The position numbers were made by a program, and so were the translations under genes. The notes under the pieces were generated by a model, which ran no database searches, was not told the DNA's origin, and saw nothing but the letters and a program-made list of their open reading frames with translations. This document shows positions 1 to 7,045 of a stretch of DNA of 17,471 bases, in pieces. Within the stretch, counting starts at the first letter, position 1, and each line of letters opens with the position of its first letter. The stretch lies in NCBI GenBank assembly GCA_949286405.1, contig CASECH010000162.1, positions 1 to 17,471 on the forward strand, in the 5' to 3' direction. The stretch comes from an uncultured bacterium. Lineage in GTDB: Bacteria; Cyanobacteriota; Vampirovibrionia; Gastranaerophilales; Gastranaerophilaceae.

Positions 1-37
1 ATATTGATACTTATTATACACAATAAAAGGAGAAATT

Positions 38-250
38 ATGGAGCAAAATGAATTAAAAAAGACGTTTGAAGCTTTTGAAAAACATTATGAAAAAATAATT
101 GACATGATTGCATTTCTCGGAAAGATTGCAGATAATGACAACTTTGATGAATATGGGCAATACACATACATAATTACAGACCAATTAAAAATTGAATGTA
201 GACAACTTGAAGAAATTAGTATTGAACTAAAGACAAAATGTTTGGATTAA
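38..250 (+). CDS. Small hypothetical helical protein (70 aa)
   Basis: I do not recognise this protein. It has 70 residues, no signal peptide and no membrane segment. It is rich in charged residues with heptad-like spacing (from LKKTFEAFEKHYEKI to the C-terminal LKIECRQLEEISIELK), so it is probably a short cytoplasmic helical or coiled-coil protein. The start is supported by a good Shine-Dalgarno sequence, AAAGGAG at 26-32, five bases before the ATG. The gene stands alone between the window edge and a hairpin terminator that begins at the base after its stop codon. The upstream neighbour is outside the window, so it may be the last gene of an operon. Function is unknown; that it is a real gene is fairly likely given the RBS and terminator. 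Confidence 0.7.
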   Translation: MEQNELKKTFEAFEKHYEKIIDMIAFLGKIADNDNFDEYGQYTYIITDQLKIECRQLEEISIELKTKCLD

Positions 251-274
251 AAAAGGCGGCTAATGCCGCCTTTT
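251..274. terminator. Bidirectional intrinsic terminator
   Basis: Perfect 10-bp stem AAAAGGCGGC / GCCGCCTTTT with a TAAT loop. The GC-rich core flanked by A and T runs lets it work in both directions. It begins at the base after the stop of the plus-strand gene at 38-250 and ends three bases before the stop of the minus-strand gene at 278-1339, so it closes both convergent units. Confidence 0.9.
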
Positions 275-277
275 AAG

Positions 278-1339
278 TTATTTTCTACCTGTTTTATTAA
301 TCAAATTTACATCTTGTACTCTCAATGCAAAATATGGTTTATTTTTATCATTTTCTTGCAAGAACATTACAAAAGTATCATTGAAATAGAATTTTCTAGG
401 TTTCATCTTTGCAGGAACTAAAGGCATAGACATTTTTGTTGCGATTATAGCTTCTGATTTAAGTTTAACACCTTCATTATTCATCTTGAAATCAACGGTT
501 TCCAAAGCTTGATCAATCATCATACCGTTAGTACCTTTAATTTCTTTATCACATAGTTCTGCAAAAGATTTTTCACTATACAAATTAATATCAGGCACTT
601 TTAGTTCATCTGCTTTCAAAAATTCTTTTGGTCCGTCATATTGAGCCTGTTTGATCATCATGTCACTGTATAGCCTATCAAAAGATTTATCATCTTTTGT
701 TCTGTATAGATACAGAACATCTTTTCCTTCTGTTTGAATAGATACAGCGTAATCTTTAGAAGAATTGTAGAATAGAACGTACACTGTTTGGTCAAGAATA
801 GATTCACTATCCTTGTTTATACCAAAGTATTGAACTTTTTCTTTATTCTTACCAAATTTATCCATACCTAACTTATCAAAAGCAGTTAAGAATTTAAAAT
901 CCTTTTTCAACATTGCATAAAGAACATACTTTTGAGGACCAGGAGTCCAGTCGATACTATTTAGGACATCACTTGTTTCATTAAATTTTTCTTTTATTGC
1001 ATTTTCAATTTTAACTTTTAACTCAGGAGAAGTCTCTCCATATGCTGTGTAGTATGAATCCTCAGACAAATCACTTGTTTTGAACTTTTGTTTGTTGAGC
1101 TCTTTTGCCAACTCAGACTTAGCTCCAACAAATCTTACTGGACCTCCGACGATTCCATCGATTAAATCATTCCAAACCAATTGGAATGTTCCCACCCAAA
1201 CTCTATTAGCCTGGAGTGATTCTGATTTAAACAAAGGAACCACTTCTAATGACTGAGGCTGCTGAGACTTTGAGCCAAAAGCAAATACTGTAGAAGCAGT
1301 CATTGTCAATACCATTAGCGAAATTAATAATTTTTTCAT
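278..1339 (-). CDS. Secreted protein, possibly serpin-like (353 aa)
   Basis: An N-terminal signal peptide is clear: MKKLL, a hydrophobic core, then a signal-peptidase I site after STVFA (residue 20). There is no lipobox cysteine. The mature protein is about 333 residues. Residues 245-341 follow the order of a serpin C-terminus: a strand near VPDINLY, a segment ending NNEG like the serpin hinge (residues 287-290), a small-residue stretch SEAIIATKMSM (295-305) where a reactive loop would lie, then FYFNDTFVMFLQENDKNKPYFALRV in outline (317-341), which resembles the serpin signature F..D.PFLFLI....LFMGRV. The middle (YVLYAMLKKDFKFLTAFDKLG, from residue 138) also loosely fits the serpin pattern before strand 3A. 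This is a by-eye resemblance, not a proven family match. Its start overlaps the stop of the upstream gene by one base (TAATG), with an upstream GAGGAG, so translation is probably coupled. It is the last gene of the BlaI operon. Confidence 0.6.
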   Translation of the reverse strand: MKKLLISLMVLTMTASTVFAFGSKSQQPQSLEVVPLFKSESLQANRVWVGTFQLVWNDLIDGIVGGPVRFVGAKSELAKELNKQKFKTSDLSEDSYYTAYGETSPELKVKIENAIKEKFNETSDVLNSIDWTPGPQKYVLYAMLKKDFKFLTAFDKLGMDKFGKNKEKVQYFGINKDSESILDQTVYVLFYNSSKDYAVSIQTEGKDVLYLYRTKDDKSFDRLYSDMMIKQAQYDGPKEFLKADELKVPDINLYSEKSFAELCDKEIKGTNGMMIDQALETVDFKMNNEGVKLKSEAIIATKMSMPLVPAKMKPRKFYFNDTFVMFLQENDKNKPYFALRVQDVNLINKTGRK

Positions 1340-1725
1340 TACTTCTTCTCCTCTATATTTAAAAACTTTAAAAAACTATGCAAGAAACCCTTTGTATTAT
1401 TTTCATGAGGAAGACTCGCTGAAGAATAATATTTTTCATAGTTTTTTATAATATTATCAGGCAAACTTTCTCCACGTTCAAGTATATATGAAATAAATTC
1501 TAAATAGTCATCCTGCTCCTCTTTATAAAGAGGATCTCTAAGCCTTAAATCTTCATCTGCTTCATAATGCACAAGAGCATGGTATGCAGCGATTATACTT
1601 GAATCCTGAGAGTCTTTAGGAAATGCCAAAACAGCTTCCCTGACACAAATATAACCCATCAAAACTTTTCTTATAAGTTCTGCGACAACAGCTCTATCTT
1701 CGGGGTTTGATAACTCTTTCGACAT
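1339..1725 (-). CDS. Hypothetical acidic protein (128 aa) in BlaI operon
   Basis: I do not recognise this protein. It has 128 residues and no signal peptide or transmembrane helix. It is predicted to be mostly helical, with an acidic centre (EADEDLRLRDPLYKEEQDDYLEF, around residues 54-76) and a basic, aromatic C-terminus (FLHSFLKFLNIEEKK). The start codon lies one base after the stop of the BlaI-type regulator, and its stop overlaps the next ATG by one base. Such packing means the three genes are one transcript and probably translationally coupled. By position it could be an intracellular partner or sensor for the regulator, or simply a co-regulated cargo; nothing in the sequence decides this. 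Confidence 0.7.
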   Translation of the reverse strand: MSKELSNPEDRAVVAELIRKVLMGYICVREAVLAFPKDSQDSSIIAAYHALVHYEADEDLRLRDPLYKEEQDDYLEFISYILERGESLPDNIIKNYEKYYSSASLPHENNTKGFLHSFLKFLNIEEKK

Positions 1726-1726
1726 T

Positions 1727-2068
1727 TTACACTAATAATCTGTCACATTCTTTTTCTACAAATCTTAAAAGAGACACATAATTTCCATCAAAAAATTGAT
1801 CTACTACTGTTTTTACAGCTTCCATAGACATCTCTTTTTTATTCATAGTAGCTTTATAAAAGAATTTTTTACCAACCTTATAACGAACAAGAATACTTTT
1901 TACTGTAAGTCTGTCCATGACTGTTTTTATAGTGGTATAAGCTCTATCGACACCGTTTTTGGAAAGTTCATCAACTACATCCTGAATAGATATATCTCTA
2001 TCTTCATTTTCTTTTGTTAAGTTCCAAAACGAGTTTAAAATATCAATTTCAAGCCTGCCACAAACCAT
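1727..2068 (-). CDS. BlaI/MecI/CopY-family transcriptional repressor
   Basis: This 113-residue protein has the layout of the penicillinase-repressor family: an N-terminal winged helix-turn-helix (LEIDILNSFWNLT at 6-18, recognition-helix region YTTIKTVMDRL at 44-54, wing VRYKVGKKFFYKA at 61-73) and a C-terminal helical dimerisation part (VDQFFDGNYVSLLRFVEKE, about 88-106). Family members bind dyad operators as dimers and repress beta-lactamase, mec, copper or other genes; many are cleaved by a BlaR1/MecR1 membrane protease. No such protease gene lies in this window, so the inducing signal is unknown. It heads the operon with the 128-aa and serpin-like genes and probably autoregulates. The RBS AGAGGAA lies a few bases upstream of the ATG. 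The length is near the lower end for the family. Confidence 0.88.
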   Translation of the reverse strand: MVCGRLEIDILNSFWNLTKENEDRDISIQDVVDELSKNGVDRAYTTIKTVMDRLTVKSILVRYKVGKKFFYKATMNKKEMSMEAVKTVVDQFFDGNYVSLLRFVEKECDRLLV

Positions 2069-2107
2069 ATGTTCCTCTACTTTCTTTATTACCGACTAAC
2101 TACTAAC

Positions 2108-2135
2108 ATTGTAACATAGAAATTAATAAACTCAA
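2108..2135 (-). promoter_or_regulatory. Promoter of the BlaI operon with a repeat over the -10
   Basis: On the minus strand TTGAGT (2135-2130), a 16-base spacer and TACAAT (2113-2108) make a good sigma70-type promoter. The -10 is embedded in a direct repeat TGTTA-CAA-TGTTA (2116-2104), a candidate site for the BlaI-type repressor encoded downstream. Predicted transcription start is near 2101, about 33 bases before the ATG. Confidence 0.55.
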
Positions 2136-2159
2136 GTGATGAGTAATTTTTTTTTACAA

Positions 2160-3314
2160 TTATTCTATGTCAAAAACATCATCTTCTCTTTTAAAATTTG
2201 TTGCTTTTTTACGCATACGTTCATTTTTTTTCTTTGTTTTAGCTGAAACGCCTCTATATGCATTATCCAAAGAAATTTTACACAAAGGCTTTCCATTACG
2301 TCTATCAAAAAAAGTTAACCAAAATTTACGATTTATGTTATCTACAGAAAAAGAAATCTGTCCTGCTATTCTATCACCAGGCTTTATTTGTTTAAACATG
2401 ATTTTTGTATCACCAAAAATTGAAGGTCTGAATGATGAATTGTAATCATTTATTAAAGCCATATCAAGTCCTGACAAAGTCTTATCAGACAAATTTGAAA
2501 CCATAATTGTTAAAGTAAGAGTATTCAACTCTCCAAACGGGTCTTTTTCATGTTTTATATCACTTATATGAATATCAAGTCCAGGATAAAAAAGTTCATG
2601 TTGCATTAAAGCAGTATCCTTGTATACCGGTAATGACACACTGGTATTAATTTTTACTCGAATTTCATCACCAGGAGCAATTAAAACATCATGACCTTTT
2701 CTTATTAAAGCCATACCTAGTCCGATTGCACCACCTACAGCAGCACCTCCGGCGAGCGTATAACCTTGAGAGGCAATAGCTGCTTCAAGACCGAGCCAGT
2801 TCAATGCCATAAATCCACCAACTGCTCCACCTACAAGAGTATACCCAACATCTTGCACCGCAATTTTCCCTGCCTCTGCTACAGGATGCATTTTTGTCGT
2901 CATTTTACCTTCTATAGGAATCTCACGTCCATCAGGAGTAATAAGATAATCAAAATCCATCTCTATCCATGCTGAACGTCCTAAACGCTTTGCATCTCCT
3001 GATTGAGTAATTTTACCATGAGCAATAGTTCCTTTAGGGATTATTACACCTTTATCACCGTAGACTTCAGATGTAACTTCTGCAAAGAATTCATCACCTT
3101 CCATATTTATTGTGGAATCCAAAACCTGAGATACTGTCATATTTATAACATCTTTTTTCTCAAGCTTTTCAACTTCACCGGTAAAAAGTTCTTTTTGAAT
3201 TTTATCTTGATACGTATCTGACTTTTCAGCATGACCTTCCAATACATCAGCATAAGCAATAGATGTATTTGCTAAAAATGATATCAATAATAACGTAGCA
3301 AGTTTTTTCTTCAT
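2160..3314 (-). CDS. Secreted glycine-zipper protein (384 aa), unknown function
   Basis: The chosen start is the ATG at 3314, giving MKKKLATLLLISFLANTSIAYA, a clear signal peptide cleaved around residue 22. A TTG 15 bases upstream would extend it but sits next to the -10 box. After a charged region comes a beta-rich stretch (residues 76-140) with the pattern GVIIPKGTIAHGKI and an ITPDGREIPIEG strand, faintly like the VirB10/TrbI or other periplasmic beta domains. Residues 155-206 hold two glycine-zipper hydrophobic segments that repeat each other: GYTLVGGAVGG (157-167) and GYTLAGGAAVGG (184-195). The C-terminal part (215-350) is beta-rich, and the last 30 residues are strongly basic then acidic. 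It is probably an envelope protein that associates with a membrane. It lies divergent to the RWYD pair. No confident family assignment. Confidence 0.75.
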   Translation of the reverse strand: MKKKLATLLLISFLANTSIAYADVLEGHAEKSDTYQDKIQKELFTGEVEKLEKKDVINMTVSQVLDSTINMEGDEFFAEVTSEVYGDKGVIIPKGTIAHGKITQSGDAKRLGRSAWIEMDFDYLITPDGREIPIEGKMTTKMHPVAEAGKIAVQDVGYTLVGGAVGGFMALNWLGLEAAIASQGYTLAGGAAVGGAIGLGMALIRKGHDVLIAPGDEIRVKINTSVSLPVYKDTALMQHELFYPGLDIHISDIKHEKDPFGELNTLTLTIMVSNLSDKTLSGLDMALINDYNSSFRPSIFGDTKIMFKQIKPGDRIAGQISFSVDNINRKFWLTFFDRRNGKPLCKISLDNAYRGVSAKTKKKNERMRKKATNFKREDDVFDIE

Positions 3315-3320
3315 ACTAAA

Positions 3321-3348
3321 ATTATACAACAGGATTTTTTAAAAACAA
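3321..3348 (-). promoter_or_regulatory. Promoter giving a leaderless transcript
   Basis: Minus strand: perfect TATAAT (3326-3321), with TTGTTT (3348-3343) 16 bases upstream. A start site seven bases past the -10 falls on 3314, the A of the ATG of the glycine-zipper gene. No Shine-Dalgarno sequence precedes that ATG. Confidence 0.6.
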
Positions 3349-3363
3349 AACTATAAATATTGT

Positions 3364-3392
3364 TTAACTTTAATAATTTTTGGGTATATAAT
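3364..3392 (+). promoter_or_regulatory. Promoter of the first RWYD gene
   Basis: TTAACT (3364-3369), a 17-base spacer and perfect TATAAT (3387-3392). Predicted start near 3399, leaving a 23-base leader that contains the Shine-Dalgarno GGGAGG (3411-3416). It is divergent from the promoter at 3321-3348, with the two -35 boxes about 15 bases apart. Confidence 0.65.
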
Positions 3393-3421
3393 ATATGTAT
3401 ATTGTATATAGGGAGGATGTT

Positions 3422-3727
3422 ATGCGTTGGTATGATGTAGAACCTGACGTATGTATTGCAATCAGTATGATTGAGCTGGCAAGCATTACATTACAGATAG
3501 ACAGTGCAAAATATATTATAAAAAGAGGTAAAGAATTAGATCCAACCTTAAATTTTATAAAAGAGGCTGCTGCAGAAACTTCAAGCATAAAAAAATACCA
3601 AAGATGGTATGATAAAAACGAAACAATTTCTACTGCCTTCAGATATCTTAAATGCATGACAAAGGATAATCAAATTCAAATCTCTAAAGAAGTTCTTTTA
3701 AATTTAAGAGAAAAAACTGCAGTATAG
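3422..3727 (+). CDS. RWYD-repeat protein, copy 1 (101 aa)
   Basis: I do not recognise the family. The start at 3422 is chosen because GGGAGG (3411-3416) lies five bases upstream; an in-frame ATG at 3395 would precede the SD and begin near the transcription start. The protein opens with RWYDVEPDVCIAISMIE and carries a second copy of the motif, RWYDKNETISTAFRYLK, from residue 63. Both copies are RWYD, a short polar linker, then a helix with small residues followed by a leucine or methionine pattern. It has no signal peptide, is probably cytoplasmic and all-helical, and has one paralogue directly downstream with the same architecture. The pair suggests a recent tandem duplication and perhaps a heterodimer. 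No function can be assigned from the sequence. Confidence 0.78.
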   Translation: MRWYDVEPDVCIAISMIELASITLQIDSAKYIIKRGKELDPTLNFIKEAAAETSSIKKYQRWYDKNETISTAFRYLKCMTKDNQIQISKEVLLNLREKTAV

Positions 3728-3731
3728 ATTC

Positions 3732-3760
3732 TTGACATTCAACAAAAAAAAATATATCAT
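3732..3760 (+). promoter_or_regulatory. Consensus promoter giving a leaderless transcript
   Basis: Perfect TTGACA (3732-3737), a 17-base spacer and TATCAT (3755-3760, five of six). A start seven bases past the -10 is 3767, the A of the ATG of the second RWYD gene. There is no Shine-Dalgarno sequence between the boxes and the ATG. The promoter gives the second paralogue its own transcript. Confidence 0.75.
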
Positions 3761-3766
3761 CTACAT

Positions 3767-4081
3767 ATGAAAAAGCGTTGGTATGATATTGATCCTGCAT
3801 TAAGCAGAGCTATTACGATGTTGGAAAAGACTGAAGAATATATTCAGGTTCGTTGTGCTGATTTCATTATTGACAAACTCAAAGATCTTGAGTTTGATAT
3901 TGAGCTGTCACTTGATGACCAATATAACTATATTCTTCGAAGATGGTATGACAAAAACATAAAAGTATCTCATGCGATGGAATACCTTAGAAATGCCCCA
4001 TTCGATATTAGACATCAAATGGCTTTAGAGATAGTTCAATTTATAAAAGAATACGAAAATTTTGATCCTGATAAAGTGTAG
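3767..4081 (+). CDS. RWYD-repeat protein, copy 2 (104 aa)
   Basis: Paralogue of the preceding gene. It begins MKKRWYDIDPALSRAITMLEK and has the second motif RWYDKNIKVSHAMEYLR from residue 59, so both proteins share the order N-terminal RWYDxxP helix, a middle helix with an AD/AK(Y/F)II core, and RWYDKN helix. Shared residues are concentrated in these motifs; the linkers differ in length by about three residues. There is no signal peptide or membrane segment. Unlike copy 1, it has no Shine-Dalgarno sequence: its own near-consensus promoter places the transcription start on the ATG, so it would be translated from a leaderless mRNA and could be regulated apart from copy 1. Function unknown. Confidence 0.8.
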   Translation: MKKRWYDIDPALSRAITMLEKTEEYIQVRCADFIIDKLKDLEFDIELSLDDQYNYILRRWYDKNIKVSHAMEYLRNAPFDIRHQMALEIVQFIKEYENFDPDKV

Positions 4082-4101
4082 TTTAAGTTTACTTAACATT
4101 A

Positions 4102-4131
4102 TAGACATGCCGGTAATCCATGTAGTTTAAT
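4102..4131 (+). promoter_or_regulatory. Putative promoter of the radical SAM/ribonuclease operon
   Basis: TAGACA (4102-4107, five of six), an 18-base spacer and TTTAAT (4126-4131, five of six). Predicted start near 4138, a 19-base leader with GGTG as a weak Shine-Dalgarno element before the ATG at 4157. The -10 lies between the arms of a perfect inverted repeat. Confidence 0.45.
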
Positions 4132-4143
4132 AATCATGGATTA
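4114..4143. repeat. 9-bp perfect inverted repeat around a -10 box
   Basis: TAATCCATG (4114-4122) and CATGGATTA (4135-4143) are exact reverse complements separated by 12 bases. The gap contains the proposed -10 box. Arm centres are 21 bases apart, about two helical turns, so a dimeric regulator could bind both arms on one DNA face. It could also act as a DNA or RNA hairpin; no U-run follows, so it is not an intrinsic terminator. Confidence 0.6.
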
Positions 4144-4156
4144 GAGTTGGTGTAAA

Positions 4157-4495
4157 ATGAGTGACGAAATAAATAAAAAAGTTATCAATATATTCTCTAA
4201 GCATAATAAAGAACTTCCTACTACTGAAAAAGTTAAGTTTTATGCAGGGTTTAATTATGTCAGATTGGATAAAGATACGAACGGGAATAAATTCAGCGAA
4301 GAACATCTTTTGAAATATGCAGAAGGTTGCCACTACATTGTGCGTGTTATGAGAAAATATCAAAATGAAACGGTTTTATACAATTACGATGTACCAAATA
4401 AAGATTTATTTAAGTTTATTCGCTCATTTGAAGAAAATACACTTGATGGAACTATCATAGAAATAGATAAATATTTTCCTGAAGGTTTAGCATAA
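4157..4495 (+). CDS. Hypothetical protein (112 aa), first gene of operon
   Basis: I do not recognise this protein. It has 112 residues, mixed alpha/beta, no signal peptide and no transmembrane segment. A KVKFYAGFNYVRLDKDTNG stretch (25-43) looks like two strands joined by a turn, followed by a helix EEHLLKYAEGCHYIVRVMRKY (48-68) and a C-terminal DGTIIEIDKYFPEG. One cysteine. It sits 15 bases upstream of the radical SAM gene in the same direction, with no terminator between, so it is probably the first gene of that operon. The RBS is weak (GGTG four bases before the ATG). Its position suggests a cytoplasmic accessory to RNA or radical SAM chemistry, but that is only context. Confidence 0.72.
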   Translation: MSDEINKKVINIFSKHNKELPTTEKVKFYAGFNYVRLDKDTNGNKFSEEHLLKYAEGCHYIVRVMRKYQNETVLYNYDVPNKDLFKFIRSFEENTLDGTIIEIDKYFPEGLA

Positions 4496-4510
4496 AGAAA
4501 GTAGAGTAGC

Positions 4511-7024
4511 ATGAATTGTTTTTTTAGAGATTATCACGAAGCCCTTTTTAAATGTAACAAGCCCTATCAATATGTAGGTGGAGAATTTCTTTCATATAAT
4601 AAGGATTTTGACAGTGCAAAAGTAAGGTTTGCATTTGCATTCCCTGACAAGTACGAGATTGGAATAAGTAATCTAGGACTTAGAGTATTGTATGATTTGG
4701 TGAATAAACAACCGAATTACATGGCTGATAGAGTTTATGCTCCTGAAAAAGATTTCCAACCCAATCCTTTATACACATTAGAAAGTAAAAAAGCTCTAAA
4801 AGAATTTGACGCGGTAGGTTTTTCTTTGCAGTACGAAATGGCATACCCAACTGTTTTAAAAATGCTTGAAATGGCAGGAATTCCATACAGAAACGAAGAT
4901 AGAACTGATAACGACCCTATAATTATTGCAGGAGGTCCTTGTGCTTTTAACCCGCTTCCTGTCGCAGATTTTATTGATGTGTTCATGATTGGTGACGGCG
5001 AAGATAGTATTATTGAAGTTTGTGAAATTTTAGAAAAAACAAAAGGATTACCAAGAAAAGAGAGAATAAAAGCTCTTGTCGAAGGGGAAAATTCAGGACG
5101 ATGGGCTTCAATTTTTGGAGGTAAAGTCACCAAAAGAATAGCTCAATTAACATATGATACTGCTCTAAAATCTTATCCTATACCTTTTTCTACATCGGTA
5201 CAAGATAGAGCTGTTGTCGAAATCAGACGCGGATGCGGTAGAATGTGCCGTTTCTGCCAACCTGGGCATGTTACACTTCCAATAAGAGAAAGACCTGCTG
5301 AAGATATAATCAAAATTGCAAAAGAATTAGTAAAAAATACAGGTTACGATGAATATTCTCTATTATCATTATCTTCAAATGACTATGGAAATATAAAAGA
5401 AGTAATTAAAGAACTTGCACTAGATTTTAATGAAAAGAAAGTATCTGTATCTCTTCCTAGCCAAAGAATTGATGGTTTTAGTTTAGAACTTGCCGATTTA
5501 GTCCAAAGTGTAAGAAAATCAACAATGACACTTGCTCCAGAAGCTGGAAGCCAAAGACTTAGAGATGTTATAAAAAAGAATATTACAGAAGATCAGATTC
5601 TTGACGCTGTACTTACTCTTTATGAAAACGGTTGGTCAAAAGTTAAATTCTATTTTATATGCGGACTTCCTACTGAAACTATTGAAGATATGGACGAGAT
5701 GGCAGAACTTTTGAACAAAATCAGATACCGTTCTCGTTTAATAAAAAAAGAAAAAGGACTTGTACATGGGCTTGAAGTGACTTGTACTTTATCCATTTTT
5801 GTACCGAAACCATTTACACCATTCCAATGGTATGGACAAATGAATTTAGAAAAAGTTTCTGAACACATTAGATACTTAAAAGAAAAAACAGCTCATATAA
5901 AAAATTTAAAAATTAATTACCACGAAGGTGTTGTATCAAGAATTGAAGCTGTACTTACAAGAGGAGATAAATCTTTGTGTAAGTACATTGAGGCTCTTTA
6001 CAAAAAAGGTTGCTACCTTGACGCTTGGGGTGAGTATTTTAATAAAGATGTCTGGGAAGATACTGCAAAAGAATTAGGTATTGACTTAGAGGCACTTGCT
6101 CAAAAACAATATTCAACTCAAGAAGAACTTCCTTGGGATTTTATTGATATAGGTGTAGATAAGAAATGGTTAGTAGAAGAATTTGAAAAAGCAAAAACAG
6201 CTTCAGGAATTCAACCAACTTGCGAAAAAGGTTGTGTTAATTGTGGTGTGTGCAAAAATTTAAAAGTAAGAAAAATTATTGCTCCTAAATACACGGCAAG
6301 TGATGCAGCACAAAATTTAAAAATAGAACATAAGGACCCTAAAACAACCCAAGCGTACGACAAAGAAATTTATAAGTACAGAATTAAACTAACAAAAACA
6401 GGTATTTTAAAATATTTTTCTCATCTTGATTGGCAAAATACTTTCTTCAAAGCTCTTTCAAGAAGCGGTTTGAATGTGGTGTTTTCTTTAGGATATAATC
6501 CATCAATGAAAGTTTCTATGGGTATCGCATTACCTCTATTTGCTGAAAGTGAATGTGAATTAGTAGATATAGAACTTTTTGATAACTTATCAGAAGCAGA
6601 GCTAAAATCTAAACTGGAAAAAGTTCTACCAGAACAATCAAAGATAATAAGTATTGTAAAAATAGAAAGAAATACAAAAGCGATTGATATGACCGCTTGT
6701 TGGGCAGAATATGAAATAAATATTTTCAACAAGACTCTTTACGATTTTGAAACTTTAAGATATAATACAGACAAAGTTTTATCTTCTAATGAAATTCTTA
6801 TTGAGAAGAAAAACAAAAAAGGTTTAATTAAAAAAGCAGACATAAAACCATCGATAAAATCATATAGATTTAAAGATGAAAGTCTGTTCATAATCTTAAA
6901 GACAGGTCAAAATATTGATATTCCTGCATTGAGAGCTGATGTACTAATGAATTTAATAGCACCTGATGTCGTGTTTAATATCAAAAGAACCCGTTTTTTA
7001 GATAGTGAATTAAATGAGTTATAA
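4511..7024 (+). CDS. B12-binding radical SAM protein fused to DUF2344 (TIGR03960-TIGR03936 type)
   Basis: 837 residues. Residues about 90-195 form a Rossmann-like B12-binding region (GFSLQYEMAYPTVLKML, then IIIAGGPCAFNP and VFMIGDGED). The radical SAM core follows with the cluster motif CGRMCRFC (C242, C246, C249), then the barrel with SLPSQR, LAPEAGSQRLR and KFYFICGLPTE, which are typical of this subfamily. Residues 571-581 hold a second four-cysteine motif C-x3-C-x2-C-x2-C, probably a metal site. From about 620 the DUF2344 domain begins (YRIKLTKTGILKYFSHLDW, NPSMKVSMGIALPL) and runs to the C-terminus. The two parts are separate genes in some Firmicutes and fused in others. The reaction is not known. 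The family is often found beside Rne/Rng ribonuclease and ribosomal protein genes, which suggests RNA or translation work. The gene is 21 bases upstream of the ribonuclease. Confidence 0.93.
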   Translation: MNCFFRDYHEALFKCNKPYQYVGGEFLSYNKDFDSAKVRFAFAFPDKYEIGISNLGLRVLYDLVNKQPNYMADRVYAPEKDFQPNPLYTLESKKALKEFDAVGFSLQYEMAYPTVLKMLEMAGIPYRNEDRTDNDPIIIAGGPCAFNPLPVADFIDVFMIGDGEDSIIEVCEILEKTKGLPRKERIKALVEGENSGRWASIFGGKVTKRIAQLTYDTALKSYPIPFSTSVQDRAVVEIRRGCGRMCRFCQPGHVTLPIRERPAEDIIKIAKELVKNTGYDEYSLLSLSSNDYGNIKEVIKELALDFNEKKVSVSLPSQRIDGFSLELADLVQSVRKSTMTLAPEAGSQRLRDVIKKNITEDQILDAVLTLYENGWSKVKFYFICGLPTETIEDMDEMAELLNKIRYRSRLIKKEKGLVHGLEVTCTLSIFVPKPFTPFQWYGQMNLEKVSEHIRYLKEKTAHIKNLKINYHEGVVSRIEAVLTRGDKSLCKYIEALYKKGCYLDAWGEYFNKDVWEDTAKELGIDLEALAQKQYSTQEELPWDFIDIGVDKKWLVEEFEKAKTASGIQPTCEKGCVNCGVCKNLKVRKIIAPKYTASDAAQNLKIEHKDPKTTQAYDKEIYKYRIKLTKTGILKYFSHLDWQNTFFKALSRSGLNVVFSLGYNPSMKVSMGIALPLFAESECELVDIELFDNLSEAELKSKLEKVLPEQSKIISIVKIERNTKAIDMTACWAEYEINIFNKTLYDFETLRYNTDKVLSSNEILIEKKNKKGLIKKADIKPSIKSYRFKDESLFIILKTGQNIDIPALRADVLMNLIAPDVVFNIKRTRFLDSELNEL

Positions 7025-7045
7025 GTTTAATTAAAAGGATTTTTT

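Noticed and set aside
2130..2155. ACTCA-AGTGA-TGAGT hairpin followed by nine T on the plus strand
   Set aside because: It has terminator form but no plus-strand gene ends there, and the stem overlaps the -35 of the BlaI operon promoter. On the minus strand it lacks a proper U-run, though it could weakly slow transcription.
3315..3329. Upstream TTG start for the glycine-zipper protein
   Set aside because: It would place the start codon within the predicted -10 box and would spoil the signal peptide's charged start; the ATG at 3314 fits both signals.
3395..3421. Upstream ATG start for RWYD copy 1
   Set aside because: It lies just upstream of the predicted transcription start (about 3399) and before the Shine-Dalgarno GGGAGG, which fits the ATG at 3422.
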